Assembly (NCBI GenBank): GCA_036897095.1
Contig: JAYMSP010000092.1
Span: 1-64,000 of the forward strand
Direction: 5' to 3'
Length of the DNA stretch: 64,000 bases
From: Plantago elongata
Taxonomy: Eukaryota > Streptophyta > Magnoliopsida > Lamiales > Plantaginaceae
The translations under genes were made by a program, and so were the position numbers. Shown here in pieces: positions 1 to 11,719 of this stretch. The notes beneath the pieces are model-generated. The model was not told the origin of the DNA. It did not search any database and saw only the letters and a list, made by a program, of their open reading frames with translations. Position 1 is the stretch's first letter. Every line of letters begins with the position of its first letter.

Positions 1-28
1 ATATATATATATATATATATATATATAT
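1..28. repeat. (AT)n microsatellite at window edge
   Basis: An uninterrupted AT dinucleotide run opens the window and may extend beyond the left edge. Bases 29-218 hold only AT-rich DNA with no recognisable feature. Confidence 0.9.
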
Positions 29-218
29 CAAATCTACCGAACTATATATTCAGCTTGCACAATCTATCGTCTGAAATTATAACATAGTTCTTTTCGTGTG
101 ATTATCATTCTATCATTTATTACCCGACATCAACGCCATATACATAATCGGTCTTAAAATGGTTGAATTGAATACAAATATGTTAAGGTGGAATAAGATA
201 TATAATAGGAAAAATTAC

Positions 219-655
219 ACCGGCTCTCCCCATTAAACCACCTATTAACAAAAAATTTCACATCATTTGAACAATACCATATTGGTCCTTAACCTATTTT
301 TCAAACTTGCTACCCAAACATGGCCTTAAAGTATTGACGCTAAAACTAAAATGAATTAAAGAAAAATTTTATTTCTTAACTACTTCTAAAAATATAAACA
401 ATTATTCATAAAAATGAATACAGTAAAATAATATTTCAAAGGAAATTTAAACCGGCTCTTCCCAATAAACCACTTATTAACAATTTTGTCCCCATCATTT
501 GAACAATAACATATTGGTCCTTTCTTATTTTCCAAACTTGCAACCAAACAATGTAAAAATTAAAATGAATTAAAGAAAAACTCTATTTTTTAACTACTTC
601 TAAAAATATAAACAATTATTCATAAAAATGAAATACAGTAAAATAATATTTCAAA
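219..655. repeat. two-copy tandem duplication, unit about 210-230 bp
   Basis: Copy 1 (about 219-450) and copy 2 (about 451-655) share the same order of blocks: an opening ACCGGCTCT block, then CATCATTTGAACAATA, then ATATTGGTCCTT, then AACTACTTCTAAAAATATAA and an AGTAAAATAATATTTCAAAG ending. The copies differ by scattered substitutions and small gaps, so this is an old local duplication. No gene is visible in it. Bases 656-1165 are AT-rich with nothing recognised. Confidence 0.8.
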
Positions 656-1165
656 GATAATCTTCCAACAAATAATAGAAATATTAAAAGATACATACTA
701 ATATAGTGACCTAAGGAAATAAAATAGTAATAATTTTATCAACAATTTTTAATATAGTACAAATTAACCACTACATTAATCTGTTGAAAAAAGTAATTGG
801 CGCATATTATCAATCTAAAAATAAATGGTAACCTTGTTTCTTAGGGAAGGAAGTAAGAAATATAAAAAACTTATAAAAATAATCTCAATACTATTAACAA
901 ATGAATTTTTACTCTGCGTATTATAATATTCTTTATTACTTCAAATTAAGCTTCCACTCTAAAAAGCTTCAAATTGTAGTATGCATATATTGTATTTTCA
1001 TTGAGCATGCAAATCTGAATTTATTTCTATCATGATGTTTTGTATTATTTTTGTTATTTTATAATGAACGTTTATATTAATATTTATTGATTTTTTAATC
1101 GAATTTATTTGCAATTTTTGTTTGTAAGTTTGAAAAATAGAAAAATAGTTATACAATTTTTTTTT

Positions 1166-1410
1166 AAAGGAGGTGTTTGGCAACACTTTGAGTTTTGGTC
1201 TGTTATGTAATTGATTTTTTAAATCTGTCCTATAATGTTATGGTTAGAATTAAAGGGACCAATGTATTATTATAAAATTTAGTAGGGATAGCAAATGTAA
1301 TTCATAATCAATCGTTTTATGATAAATTTATCATTGTTCGATTCTTGCATGATGAGGTACAAGGAGAGGCTGAGTTTTAGAGGGATAATATTTGTCTAAA
1401 CACCTTTTTA
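1166..1410. mobile_element. possible MITE with inverted ends
   Basis: The left end reads AAAGGAGGTGTTTGG and the right end, reverse-complemented, reads AAAAAGGTGTTTAGAC. The shared AGGTGTTT terminus and a length near 245 bp fit a Tourist-like miniature element. The inverted repeat is short and the target duplication is not clear, so this call is weak. Bases 1411-2289 are AT-rich with nothing recognised. Confidence 0.3.
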
Positions 1411-2289
1411 GATGCTTGAATCGATTTAGTCATGTTATTTTTATCCTTGAGTAATGAACTTAACTGATAGTAATTCGTTCAGTTGATTTGTGGTTCGTTC
1501 AATTCGTGTTTAACTAATATCACATCCACTTATTTGTTCAAAATTTTAAATTTTCACGTTTGTTTAATTTGTGGTGTTCAAATGTTCATTTGGTTGGTGT
1601 GTTAATTGTGGATTGAGAAATTAGATTTATTATTTTTGCAATGGTAGGTTTATAGTATATATAATTATTAATTATTATAAAATTGCATTCTAATTCTTTA
1701 AGTTATAATTTATTTAGACTTAATAAATTACCTAGGAGTAAAAAACTTTATTAATTTTTAACTTTTCAAAACTATATTATAAAAGTTTAATAATGTTCTC
1801 TAATTTTGTATAATGATTTTGTTATCTATTGGAACTATTATAAATTTAATTTTTCATTATGAACTTTAAAATTTTTACTAAAAGGGATTGTATGGAGAGT
1901 GAGTACACTTAACAATTATTTTTGCAAATTTCGATTTTTCCTACCCTTTGATGTGATTGGCTGGTTTGTAAAAGTGTATGATTTTGAACTAATAATTGTG
2001 CAACTATCTCGATATCCCTTGTGAAAGGTTATGTAAACTATAATGGAAACAATCGCAAAGTATGAATAGAGGAAGGGGATTTCATTTCTTACCACACCTT
2101 ATTCATCTCATCTCTCTTGCTTTATGATCATTGCACCGGTTCCATATTTAAAATTTAGTTTTCATGTTAGATTATCATCGTGCAATTTAATTGTTTAAGA
2201 AAGTTTTTTCTAAAAGATTGTTGTTATAAACTCGTATGCAAGCTCAATCAAGCTACTTTATACATTGAAATGAATGTTTCAAAACCTCT

Positions 2290-3270
2290 TCCTAATCGTG
2301 TTTAAATTGAGGTGTTGGAAAAAGGAGTAGTTGTGAAAATGAATTATAAGAATGTTCCTTACTATAAGCGTTGCAAGATGTTAGGTCATGTGGATCTTAA
2401 TTGTGTGGCTAATGTTCAGTTTACGGCCGTAGTTATAGCTCCTCCAAACTCAAGAGTAGTTGTTGAGCAAGTTCGGGAAGATAATTCAGTGGAAGTTCTT
2501 ACTAATTTAGCTCCAGTTTCATTGTTAGAAGAACCGGTTGTTACCTTGGAAGATGAAAGAATCAACATGGCGGATGAACAACAAGATAAGGTTTTACTGC
2601 CTGTTAATTCCAGTGATGAGAGTAGTTTGCAGCTTTTGGAGTCTCTCCCACTGATGACATTGTAGAGGATAATCCAGTTGTTTATTTGCTTTTCTTCAGT
2701 TCTAGAGATGGAGAAAAGATTGATTTTGCTTTATATCGAGGTGGAGGTCAAAGTAGCAAAGAAGGTGAAGATTCAAGTATTGAAAAATGTAAACTTTTTA
2801 AAGCCTTTGATGGAATTTTTGTTGGAGATGTGGATTATTATGAATGAGTTATTTCAAGTTTGGATGAGCCTTCATCGGATGAAGAAAGTGTCCCTGAACG
2901 AAGACGTCAAGTTGTTCAATTAAGTAGGAAGAAGAAGCGAGAGACTCCTTAAAAAATCTTTGAAAGGGAAGGATTCAAAATACTTGGCAAAAGGTAGTGA
3001 CTTTATTTATAATACTGGTTAATATCATTTTGGAATAGACTTACAACGAGTTTGGTTTAGAAATAAATGTTAGGAAAGATTGGATCTATTATTGGGTTTG
3101 GAAAAGACTATAGAACTTAATATATTTACAGTATCATCATTTGTGATTTTTTAGATTTTAGTTTACTGTGTAGTAGTACAAGTTTTGTTAGACTTCTGTA
3201 CGAATTCTGAATCCTGTATATTTTTTATCGCATTCAATAAAACGTAGAAAATTACTCTTTAAAAATAAAA
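2290..3270 (+). pseudogene. degenerate LINE-type ORF1 fragment with zinc knuckle and 3' tail
   Basis: The reading frame at 2312-2665 contains a zinc-knuckle-like stretch, YYKRCKMLGHVDLNC, preceded by a hydrophobic VVVKMNYKNVP segment. In plants this combination follows the DUF4283 domain of LINE-type ORF1 proteins (family knowledge). After the knuckle the frame turns acidic and stops; a second short frame at 2678-2923 continues in another register, so the coding part is broken. No reverse transcriptase follows. The stretch ends near 3240 in a CATTCAATAAAAC motif and an A-rich region like a LINE 3' end. The spacing of the knuckle's metal ligands is imperfect. It could instead belong to another DUF4283-bearing retroelement. 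Confidence 0.5.
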
Positions 3271-4189
3271 AGAAGAATTGAAGCCGAACAATAAAGAATT
3301 ACGAAGGACCATATTCGACTCTTATCACCTTTTATTTCTAATCTTCAAAAACCTTCATTTTCACCCTCTGAACCCTGGTAGTCCTTTTGTCTATATTTGG
3401 TCAAGTTCCCACACTAATAAACTTGTAATAATGGAATTGAAAAGGAAAAAAAGAATATTTCTTTCTGTGAAAAAACAAAGATGATGGTGATGAAACAGGG
3501 CAACCATATCGAAGCTCTACATGATCATACGGGAAGAAGCCATAAAAACACGCATTCACATAGCTGCATAGATACGACAGATGACATGATTCCACGTCTC
3601 CATCTCTATGACAATTCATATTCCCTCATGTTCTATTGTTCACCACAACTCCAAGTCCTTAATATTTCTTTAATCCACATATCCCTAATTCACAAAATAT
3701 ATATATTCTATATATCCATTATATGTTATCCATACGGACACATTGTACCATCAAATCAAACATTAACATCCATCCTACTTGTACAGCTAGTCAACTTGTA
3801 TATGACTATATGAGATATAATAATTTTATTTTACGACAACATTAAATGCAGAATACGTTTTGCTAAATACAATATATTTATTTTTTTAAATTACAAAAGT
3901 CGTATGAATTTTAATAATTTACAAAAATAACCCAATAGTATCAAAGTTGCAAAAATATCCTAAAAAGATCCTGCAATGTCTAATCAAAATTTCAAATATC
4001 CACAAACACATTTTAAAGACAACTTTATACATAAACGTAAATACGTTTTGATGATGGTCATAAACTCATTAATTATATTTTATCGAAAATATTATTTTTT
4101 TTCATAAAAATGACTGGAATCCAGTACAATAGTTGTCGAATTTCGGTTGAAATACACTGGCTTCAAAATTGATTCGCAGGGATATAGTT
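3271..4189. other. intergenic, nothing recognised
   Basis: Short open frames occur here on both strands but overlap each other and show no family signature or plant codon pattern. No RNA gene or clear repeat was seen. Confidence 0.6.
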
Positions 4190-4345
4190 GTGGCATCCCG
4201 TTTAACAGGCCACAAACACGTGGCCTACCAAATGGCAGGCAACAACTTGGTTATGGCCTGCCAAATGGTGGCAACAACTTGGTTATGGCCTGCCAAATGG
4301 GAGGCCACACCATGTTTGTGGCCTACCAAACGATAGGCCACAAGC
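4190..4345. repeat. minisatellite built on GGCCTGCCAAATGG units
   Basis: Units of roughly 35-40 bp repeat about four times: GGCCTACCAAATGG, GGCCTGCCAAATGG, GGCCTGCCAAATGG, GGCCTACCAAACGA, with AACAACTTGGTTAT spacers between the middle ones. Related GGCC-bearing words (GTGGCCAAC, TAGGCCAAAA, TTCGGCCCG) recur at about 4510-4570. The array is far more GC-rich than its surroundings. A short open frame across it (4147-4368) is best read as a by-product of the repeat. Bases 4346-4935 otherwise hold AT-rich DNA. Confidence 0.7.
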
Positions 4346-4935
4346 ATTTTTACCTTTTTTTAATTTAATTGTTTGATAACTTGTATTATAATTTTTTTTA
4401 TGATAATGGTACATTATTATTTTATTTTAAATTGTATTATCAAATTATATATATAATTTTAATTATTCGATAAGAAAATAAGTGTTTCCCACCATAATAC
4501 TTGTGGACTTTGAAGGCCACACTTATATGTTGTGGCCAACTTTTTTGTAGGCCAAAAGTATTTCGGCCCGAAACACTCTTTTCCGATCGGTTAGATATAT
4601 AAAACTATACATGTATATTGTTAACTTATTTTTTCAATAATTTAGTTAGTTTTATGATATTTATTTTCAATTATTGTAATAATATTTTTATATTATTTTT
4701 TTAATTAAATTGTATGATTGATGTTAAAATAATATGATTACGATGGTGTTGTTTCATATGATGATACGATGATAGTAGAATTATATTTTTCTAAATCTGA
4801 AGTCTTTTGGGAGTTTTTTTTTTGTAAATTCTTAAACATAGGACTATTTTTATAATTTTCCAAAAAATATTATGCGTTTAGTACGTAAATGTGCCCTGCA
4901 TTTAACAAGGCCTCAATTTTATAATTTAATGCTTC

Positions 4936-6275
4936 TGTTAGAAGCATAATTAGATTAAGACTCATTAATGTGAGTATTTAGAAGTATTATTGAATTATGA
5001 TTCCTTAGTATATTTAGGTTTACATACTTGTATATATATATGTGAGATTGATGAATGAGAAGAGGTAGGGAAAATAGTTCTTTCATGGTATCAGAGCCAT
5101 GTAAGTCTCCAATGAGCATTGGTCATGTCTCTCCTCTTTTCCCTCAATGAATTTTGTGAAAAAAAAAACAATTTTCGTATAGCTTGACAGCACATCGCAG
5201 TCCGAGAAAAACGGAGTTTTTCGGAGATTCAACCGTTGGATCATCACGAAATTTTAACACCAGCAAGATAGCTCGTGGAACTACAATTTGAACAGTGGAG
5301 ATCAGAATCAAATCAGGTTTAATAGGTCAAAATGTGTTCTCAGTTAAGCAACAAATTACTAAATTAAATTATGATCTGATCTCATATGATATATTCGCCA
5401 GAACCTCACGTTCTTATACCTCTGTCGAACTTCTCCTCTGATCGAACAACCCACTGTTGTCGATCACCTCCCATGCTCGAATAATTTCTTCAATATGTCG
5501 AACTTTCTTCTATCCTCCTGCAATTGCCCGCAATCGTCGTTCTCCTGTCCAATGATCGCCCCAGCATGTTCGATCTTCGTCGACCGCCTCTGCAATTGCT
5601 CGTGATCGTCGATCGCCCTTTTTTTCGACGGACAATCCTCTGGCCAGGTCTTCTTCTTATGATTACGTAGTGGATTTCTCTTCTTCTTATGCAGTTGATC
5701 TGTTTCTTCTCCTTCAGTCTACTGCTGCGTTTTCTCCACGCGTCATCGATTTCCTCGAGCAACTGTCTCCGCTCCGTTCTGAGAACATATTAAGCTCCCG
5801 AAGTCGCACGTCCTGATCAAAAGGGTTCTCCTATCCCCAGATCAACCTGATGCGCCACCAGGCCATCCCACACAGCTTCCTAATCCGAAGCTCCTTTTGT
5901 GGTTAAAGTTCGAGTGTTATTTGTTCCATCTCTAGTCGTTCATCGTTCGGTCATACCTTTTACCTTGCATGTTCTCGTACAGCATAAACGTAGAACGTGA
6001 TGGAGGAAATTTGCTGATTCTTACATATGAGTCGATTTTCACCAAAGGGCTTCCACAAGTATTGTTTGACGCTTTTCAGGACATTCTCAACGTTCATCAA
6101 ACTCCCGTTTCAATTGAGGGGAGTGTTAGAAGTATAATTAGATTATGACTCCTTAATGTGAATACCTAGAAGTATTATTAAATTACAATTCCTTATTATA
6201 TCTTGCTATACATACATACATACATACAATATAAGATTGATAAATAAAAAGAGTTAGGGAAAAATAGTTATTTCA
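4936..6275 (+). mobile_element. old non-autonomous Copia-type LTR element (TRIM/LARD-like)
   Basis: The 5' LTR is about 4936-5085 and the 3' LTR about 6124-6275; both begin TGTTAGAAG and end TTTCA. Directly after the 5' LTR is TGGTATCAGAGCC, a primer-binding site complementary to initiator methionine tRNA and typical of Copia elements. A purine tract (ATTGAGGGGAG) precedes the 3' LTR. Five-base flanks GCTTC and GATTC may be a decayed target duplication. The interior is about 1 kb, too short for a full gag-pol, with at most a faint trace of the Copia Pol end near 6000-6110. The LTRs differ at roughly 15% of positions by eye, so the insertion is millions of years old. It is a fossil with no intact protein. 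Confidence 0.8.
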
Positions 6276-7226
6276 GATTCAAATCATAAGCTCATCAAGA
6301 ATAGGAGTACAATCATCTTCCCTACAAATTTACCGCCATAAATCTAAAATAAATACTAACCATTAGCTCAACTGCTCAACCTATTCAAGGTAGTAATCTC
6401 AACTCTTCAAAATTGTAAGTACCATGGTGCTACTGTAAGAAAATTACTTTATTTGAAAATAATGATGGTATAGAACTACATTCCACGCTTTTAATCCAAC
6501 TCAAACTAAAGAAATCTATTCCATGGTAACTGCTAACAGCTTTTGGTCCCAAATCTTTAACGAATAAATAAATTTACCATCATCCCGACCTACTCTGATA
6601 TTGTATGAATTAGACTATAGGGATATTTAATTCGAGATCATTGTCTTCTCTTAAGTGTTACGGTGATTGGAAATTCAACACTAAGTACGTAACTAATCAT
6701 GTAACGTAAACTATGAGATGTGTTTAGGTAATTGATATGTATTTGTTTTGTATTAAACTCCATTAACCACCAAGTTGTATGTGAGTTGATTCTAACCATC
6801 TATCTTCATGTATAATGTACTTATTGTAATAATTGTAAATATGTAAATACAAAATGAGTTAAGAAATTAACCCCTATAGCTTAAGAAAAACCTAGGGTAA
6901 CCGTACCATTGACTTAATGTGAACTAAGATACATGATGATGGCAAGCATTTGCGGCACAGCACGATCATGATTAGTAAACACACAAGTGGATCGAAAGAA
7001 TAGTGCCTTTGAATAATCCACTTTTAGCATCGTTCAATATCTGAGCACTGGTTGGTGCTTTGTGGTTGGGGTATAATAGAATGTGGAATCCTTCCGCAAA
7101 CTACGCCTTTGTATCCACTGTTTCGAACATTTCTTGATCGGATTGATTCTTATTCATACATATATATACTGCCAATATTTCATGTACTACCACTAGTATA
7201 AGAAGATTTGTTTAATGATTATGATT
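6276..7226. other. intergenic, nothing recognised
   Basis: AT-rich DNA with no open frame above background, no RNA gene and no repeat that I could define. Confidence 0.6.
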
Positions 7227-8340
7227 AAGGGCGGATCGAGCCCCCGGCTATCCCGGGGTGCCCTTGAAAAAAGAAGATTTTTTTTAAAATTTTGGATTTC
7301 TTAAGCTGAATGTTTAATGTATAACAACATCTAAATTAGAAATAAGGAGAATTTACACACAACCACCTTTTTAGATGGTGTGTAAACGACTAGGTCCCTA
7401 TCATTTTATAATTTACGATAAAAAGTTAACTTGATGTTAAATGCCTTCTTTACCCATGTATTAAAATATTTCTTTAAAATTCTATACTGATTAAGGAATA
7501 AACCTTTCTTTTAATTATTGTAATTAAAAATAAAAAAATAAAACATTTCTTTTATATCTTCATCTATTTTCTTCTACATGATCTTCTTTTTTCTTCTTTT
7601 CTTTTCCGGTTACGGAAACAACTCCGATTGGAGCTAATTGGAGCTGAAAATAACTTCGATTGGCTCCAATCGGAGCTGAAAATAGCTTCGATTGGCTCCA
7701 ATCGGAGCTCTTTTAGCAGCTCCGACGAGCTGTTAAAGAAGCTTCGATGGGAGCTGCTTTTTCAGAGCGGAGCTGCTTCTAACATGGATTGAGATTTTTT
7801 GAATGATTTGAGGTGTTTTGACATGGATTGAAACTTTAGGATTTATTTGAGGTTTTTAAAACTCAAAGCCCTTCCATTTGAGAAGATGATGGGTTTTCTT
7901 GTAATTTTCAGAAATGATAAAAAATAATGAAGAAACAGAAGTAATTAAAGAAAAAAGCAAAATACAATTCAATAATTAAAGAAAAGGGAAAGGAAAATAT
8001 ATTAATTAAAGAAAAGGGAAAAGAAAATGAATATTTCATCTTCTCTCTCATCAAGTTTGACTTTTGGGCTTCGTTGTAATATTTATTTGTTTCAGTTTGA
8101 AGTGTAAATTATGAAACAATAAAGACCCAAACGTTTGTAGACCATCTAAAAAGATTGTCAGATGTAAATCGTCTTTAGAAATAATGGTTAATTGGTCTTA
8201 TAATTTAGTGGTCCTGAACTCTTATTAAGTCATTGCATTGAATAAAAACTCTGATTAAATTTTTATTGTTCATAAATTTTTGTTGTAACTAGAATTTTTA
8301 AATTTAATCCAGAATGCAAATAATTTCTAGATCCGTCCGA
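7227..8340. mobile_element. hAT-like non-autonomous element, split by a nested insertion
   Basis: The left end (GGGCGGATCGAG, followed by a GC-rich CCCCCGGCTATCCCGGGG block) and the reverse complement of the right end (GGACGGATCTAG) form an imperfect 12-bp terminal inverted repeat with 10 matches. GGGGCGGATC-type ends with a CCCGGGG-like subterminal block are common in small plant hAT elements. A convincing 8-bp target duplication was not found. Without the nested element at 7346-8174 this would be a unit of about 0.3 kb. Confidence 0.5.
7346..8174. mobile_element. Mutator-like miniature element with about 70-bp inverted ends and 10-bp target duplication
   Basis: About 70 bp at the left end (containing TTTACACACAACC, CTTTTTAGATGGT, GTAAACG and ATAATTTAC) match the reverse complement of the right end (CTTTTTAGATGGT, ACAAACG, ATAATTTAC). 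The element is flanked by a perfect 10-bp direct repeat, TTAGAAATAA, at 7336-7345 and 8175-8184. Long inverted ends with a 9-11 bp duplication are the Mutator (MULE) signature. The 829-bp body has no transposase. Its centre (about 7615-7790) is GC-rich and holds two 32-bp units with the palindrome GATTGGCTCCAATC, possibly foreign filler. Confidence 0.75.
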
Positions 8341-8700
8341 TAGATCTTAGATTAATTTAATAGTAATTGTTGGTAGCACAAAGCATACATACTTTAAGCT
8401 GCTTTTTTGCGCCGTAGAAGATCCATACGCGTGAGCATATACCACTTAATCTCTGTTGCTTTCTTATTGGCCGGTCACCTTTTCGTCAACAGTTGCTTTA
8501 TCTCCTTTATCTTTTTATAAAGATTATAAAGATGAAATGAAATCAAAGTATCAACCACCCTGTTCACATATCGAGCATATATCCATCTATATTTTCATTA
8601 TTCTACTCTAATATGCAGGGTCAATTGTCTTTTATGTTACATCACTTTTATATAAAAAAATATTATTAAATAAACATATATTAATTACACAATATTCATG

Positions 8701-8789
8701 ACAACGAAGTGCAGCTCAATTGGTAAGACAGCTTCAACTACAACCAATAAATCGGGAGTTCGAGTTACCCTTTAACCATTAAAAAAAGC
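8701..8789 (+). mobile_element. tRNA-derived SINE
   Basis: GCAGCTCAATTGGTAAGAC resembles a Pol III A box and GAGTTCGAGTTACC a B box, at tRNA-like spacing. An A-rich tail follows. The sequence cannot fold into an intact tRNA cloverleaf, so it is read as a SINE head. Two related copies lie at 8947-9021 and 19242-19314. Confidence 0.65.
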
Positions 8790-8946
8790 AAGAAATTACA
8801 CATCGTTCGTTATAAAAATACGTATAAACATCTACCACATAGTAAAATTTTAATACGTAGAAATATATAACCTTACCAACTCTGATAGATACGGTGCCTA
8901 AACTTATACATGTACCTTATATGTATTTTATTTTTATTTAAAACGA

Positions 8947-9021
8947 TAATTATAACTCGAACTTCAACTTATTAGTTAGAAGAGAATCGTTTTACCAACT
9001 GAAATGTATCTCATTGTTGTC
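8947..9021 (-). mobile_element. tRNA-derived SINE, minus strand
   Basis: The reverse complement reads GACAACAATGAGATACATTT, then CAGTTGGTAAAACG (A box) and AAGTTCGAGTTATA (B box). It starts like the copy at 8701 (ACAACGAAGTGCAGCTCAAT) but is diverged. Confidence 0.6.
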
Positions 9022-11459
9022 CAATATATATTTCGTTAAAGTAATTAGCTATTGAATCTATGGTGTACTTCACATAACATTCAATTCAACAGTCCTTGCT
9101 CAAAAAATAAATAAATTCAACAGTCATGTTCCAAAACGGATAGAACTGTACTTTGAACTTAGAGATCTGGAGAAATACACTTACCCTACAGGCTTTGAAA
9201 AGTATAAATATGTCAATTGGTGTCTAAGTGAAAGAAAGGAAAGATCCGATCTCATTTCTGGAAAGATAAGATTCCTTACCACACCAAATACGGAATCGCC
9301 CTGCCCTTAGATCGACACCAAGTTAATTAAGATTAATTGGTCCATTTTTAGTTCATGCGTTTCACCACTATCAAGGTCGCAGGCCCGCAAGTCAAGCCAT
9401 TGCAGCCACCACCGATAGGTAAATGGCAAAACACAATATTTTCCAGGCGACCCGTTAAAACGATTACAAAATTCGATCCCTCATATAGGTATAAAATGAT
9501 TTAGGAGGTAAAAATATGTTGGTATGAGGTTGTGTTATTTTCAACTGTAATTTACTTAACTGAACTAAACTGGACTGAACTGAAGTAATGTATAAATATA
9601 ACTAAGTCGAACTGGACTGAACTGATGTGATTTTCATTTGAAGAGAATACAACTTCGAGTAATAGAGTAATTTTAATTTTACGTGTTGAAAAAAAATAAT
9701 TACCCTTTATCTAAAAAATTTAACTTAGACAAAACTTCAAACCTGCACCGTCTCATATAAGTTACATATATACCAGTGCCCTCCTAGCCCCTAGGCCTCC
9801 TCACAACATGATCACAAACCATCATGTAAACGGAATTCCACTAATTCCGTTAATCAAAGCAGTGAACGAAGGAAGTTGGACTATAGTAGGGATTGTGGTT
9901 GTACCTTAGGGATTAGATTAGTACCTAGTACCTACTATACTATTCATAAAATTGTAATTATAGTAAATCATTACTTAAAAGTCTTAAGATGAGCCAAATT
10001 GGCCTTCTTCTACTCACACTACTAATGATGCTAATTTAGTTACTTTTGTCTCTATGCAAAATTCCATTAGAAAATCTAGAAGTGTTTTAAATATTTTATC
10101 CGTTCATGGTTATCATTTAGGCCCCGGACCCCTCCTTATAACATACTTTTATATTCTTCTTTCTATAATCGGGGCGAATATCATAATATATCGGTGACCA
10201 AATCTTAAATGTCCTTCAATTTTAATCTCTTATATTTTTATATATATACAATTGACTAGGGTTAGTTAGCTCCTCAGCATTAGTCATATGTACTATGCCG
10301 ACCCGACCTAGCCAACATAATAAGTTGACTCCCATTGCCTTTCTCACTATATCCTCACCTCCTACATCATTTATAATAATTTAAATCGAAAATGAGTCCA
10401 CTTCAACACAATGAGTTAGTGAGGGTACGTACATTGCATTTTCTAAATGATTCACACTCAATATACTTCTATTAAACTCCTCAATAATTGAAAGTGAGTC
10501 ATCCATACTAATATCACTTAAGAACAAATAACTTTAACCTTAAAATTATAATAGATGAATTTTGAGGGAAAATTACACCACCCTACACTTAATTGTAAGT
10601 TTTCAAGTCTCCATTAAATCAACCTCAAACTTGCGTATTGTGGCATTACAATTCACACGCATTGACTGAATTTTGCCGTCCAAAGTCCAATCTAATTATT
10701 CTGTAATAATATTGCAATTTTAATTAGAGTGAGCCTGCCTAATCTTGGCCAATTTTAGCTATCTGCAGCTTAATTAGCATTTATTTATTCATATTAACAA
10801 TGTAAATAAAGTCGGGTCGGCCAATAGAAAGCTTCGCAATTGTCTGTTATTTCCAAGGTCTCGGGCTCTCGGCAGACCTTAAACTTCTTCCAGTACTGTA
10901 CACCATGCGCCTTATCTTGTTCCATTTATTACTTCAACAATTGACTGTCAAGTTGTATCAGGTTTGCTATACAAACAAAATCTCAATTACTTTAATTTGG
11001 CACACCAGTCTATAAGATGGTCAATCTGCTGCATAAATATTTATGACTACTTCTTCAACTTATAATGTCATGTCAATCAGAAGCACTACTAGGTTTTCTA
11101 TTTCCCTAAGTAAATGCATATTCATATATACTTTTGTTTATCATTTATAGATTCAGGTAGATGAAGTAATTAATTATATTGGAAATTTCATTAATGTAAT
11201 GGTTCTTTGAGCCCAAAACATTGAAAATAAGCCTTTGTATTGACTATCAAGTGTACTAGAATTCGTATTTAGGTGACAAGGTGACTGATGCACATTGTAC
11301 ATTGACCAGTGCATGAATCAATTGAGCTAGTATAGACAGGTGGATGTATTTTAATCGTAAAAAATATAAAATTTAACATAAGATAACATTATAATTTTTA
11401 TTTTAAAATAAATTATGTAATTATTAAAAAGACCAATATATTCATGGTGACTTAATTGT
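9022..11459. other. intergenic, nothing recognised
   Basis: About 2.4 kb without a supported gene. A stretch at about 9546-9660 repeats ACTGAACT/GGACTGAACTGA words, perhaps part of a decayed miniature transposon. No coding frame, RNA gene or defined element was found. Confidence 0.6.
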
Positions 11460-11719
11460 TATTCAATTTCATTATTCTCCTTCTTCTTCACATCAGGTTT
11501 CGTTTATTATTAATATTACGGTGTAATTAATAGTTTTATGATAATATAAATTATTAATTTATATTTTTTATGATAAAAATAATAAATAATAAGTTCGCAT
11601 GCGAATACCACGTGCTTATTTTCTAGTATTAATTAAAATATAAATATATTATGAGCAATATAAATATTTATGAAAGAATTAATTAAACTAATAAAAAATA
11701 AAACTTATGCAGAGTGAGA

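Noticed and set aside
5490-5762. 90-codon minus-strand arginine-rich frame inside the LTR fossil
   Set aside because: Antisense to the element, compositionally biased and without a family signature.
8701-8780. Possible tRNA gene
   Set aside because: A- and B-box-like words are present, but acceptor and anticodon stems do not pair, and diverged copies with the same head exist; read as a SINE.
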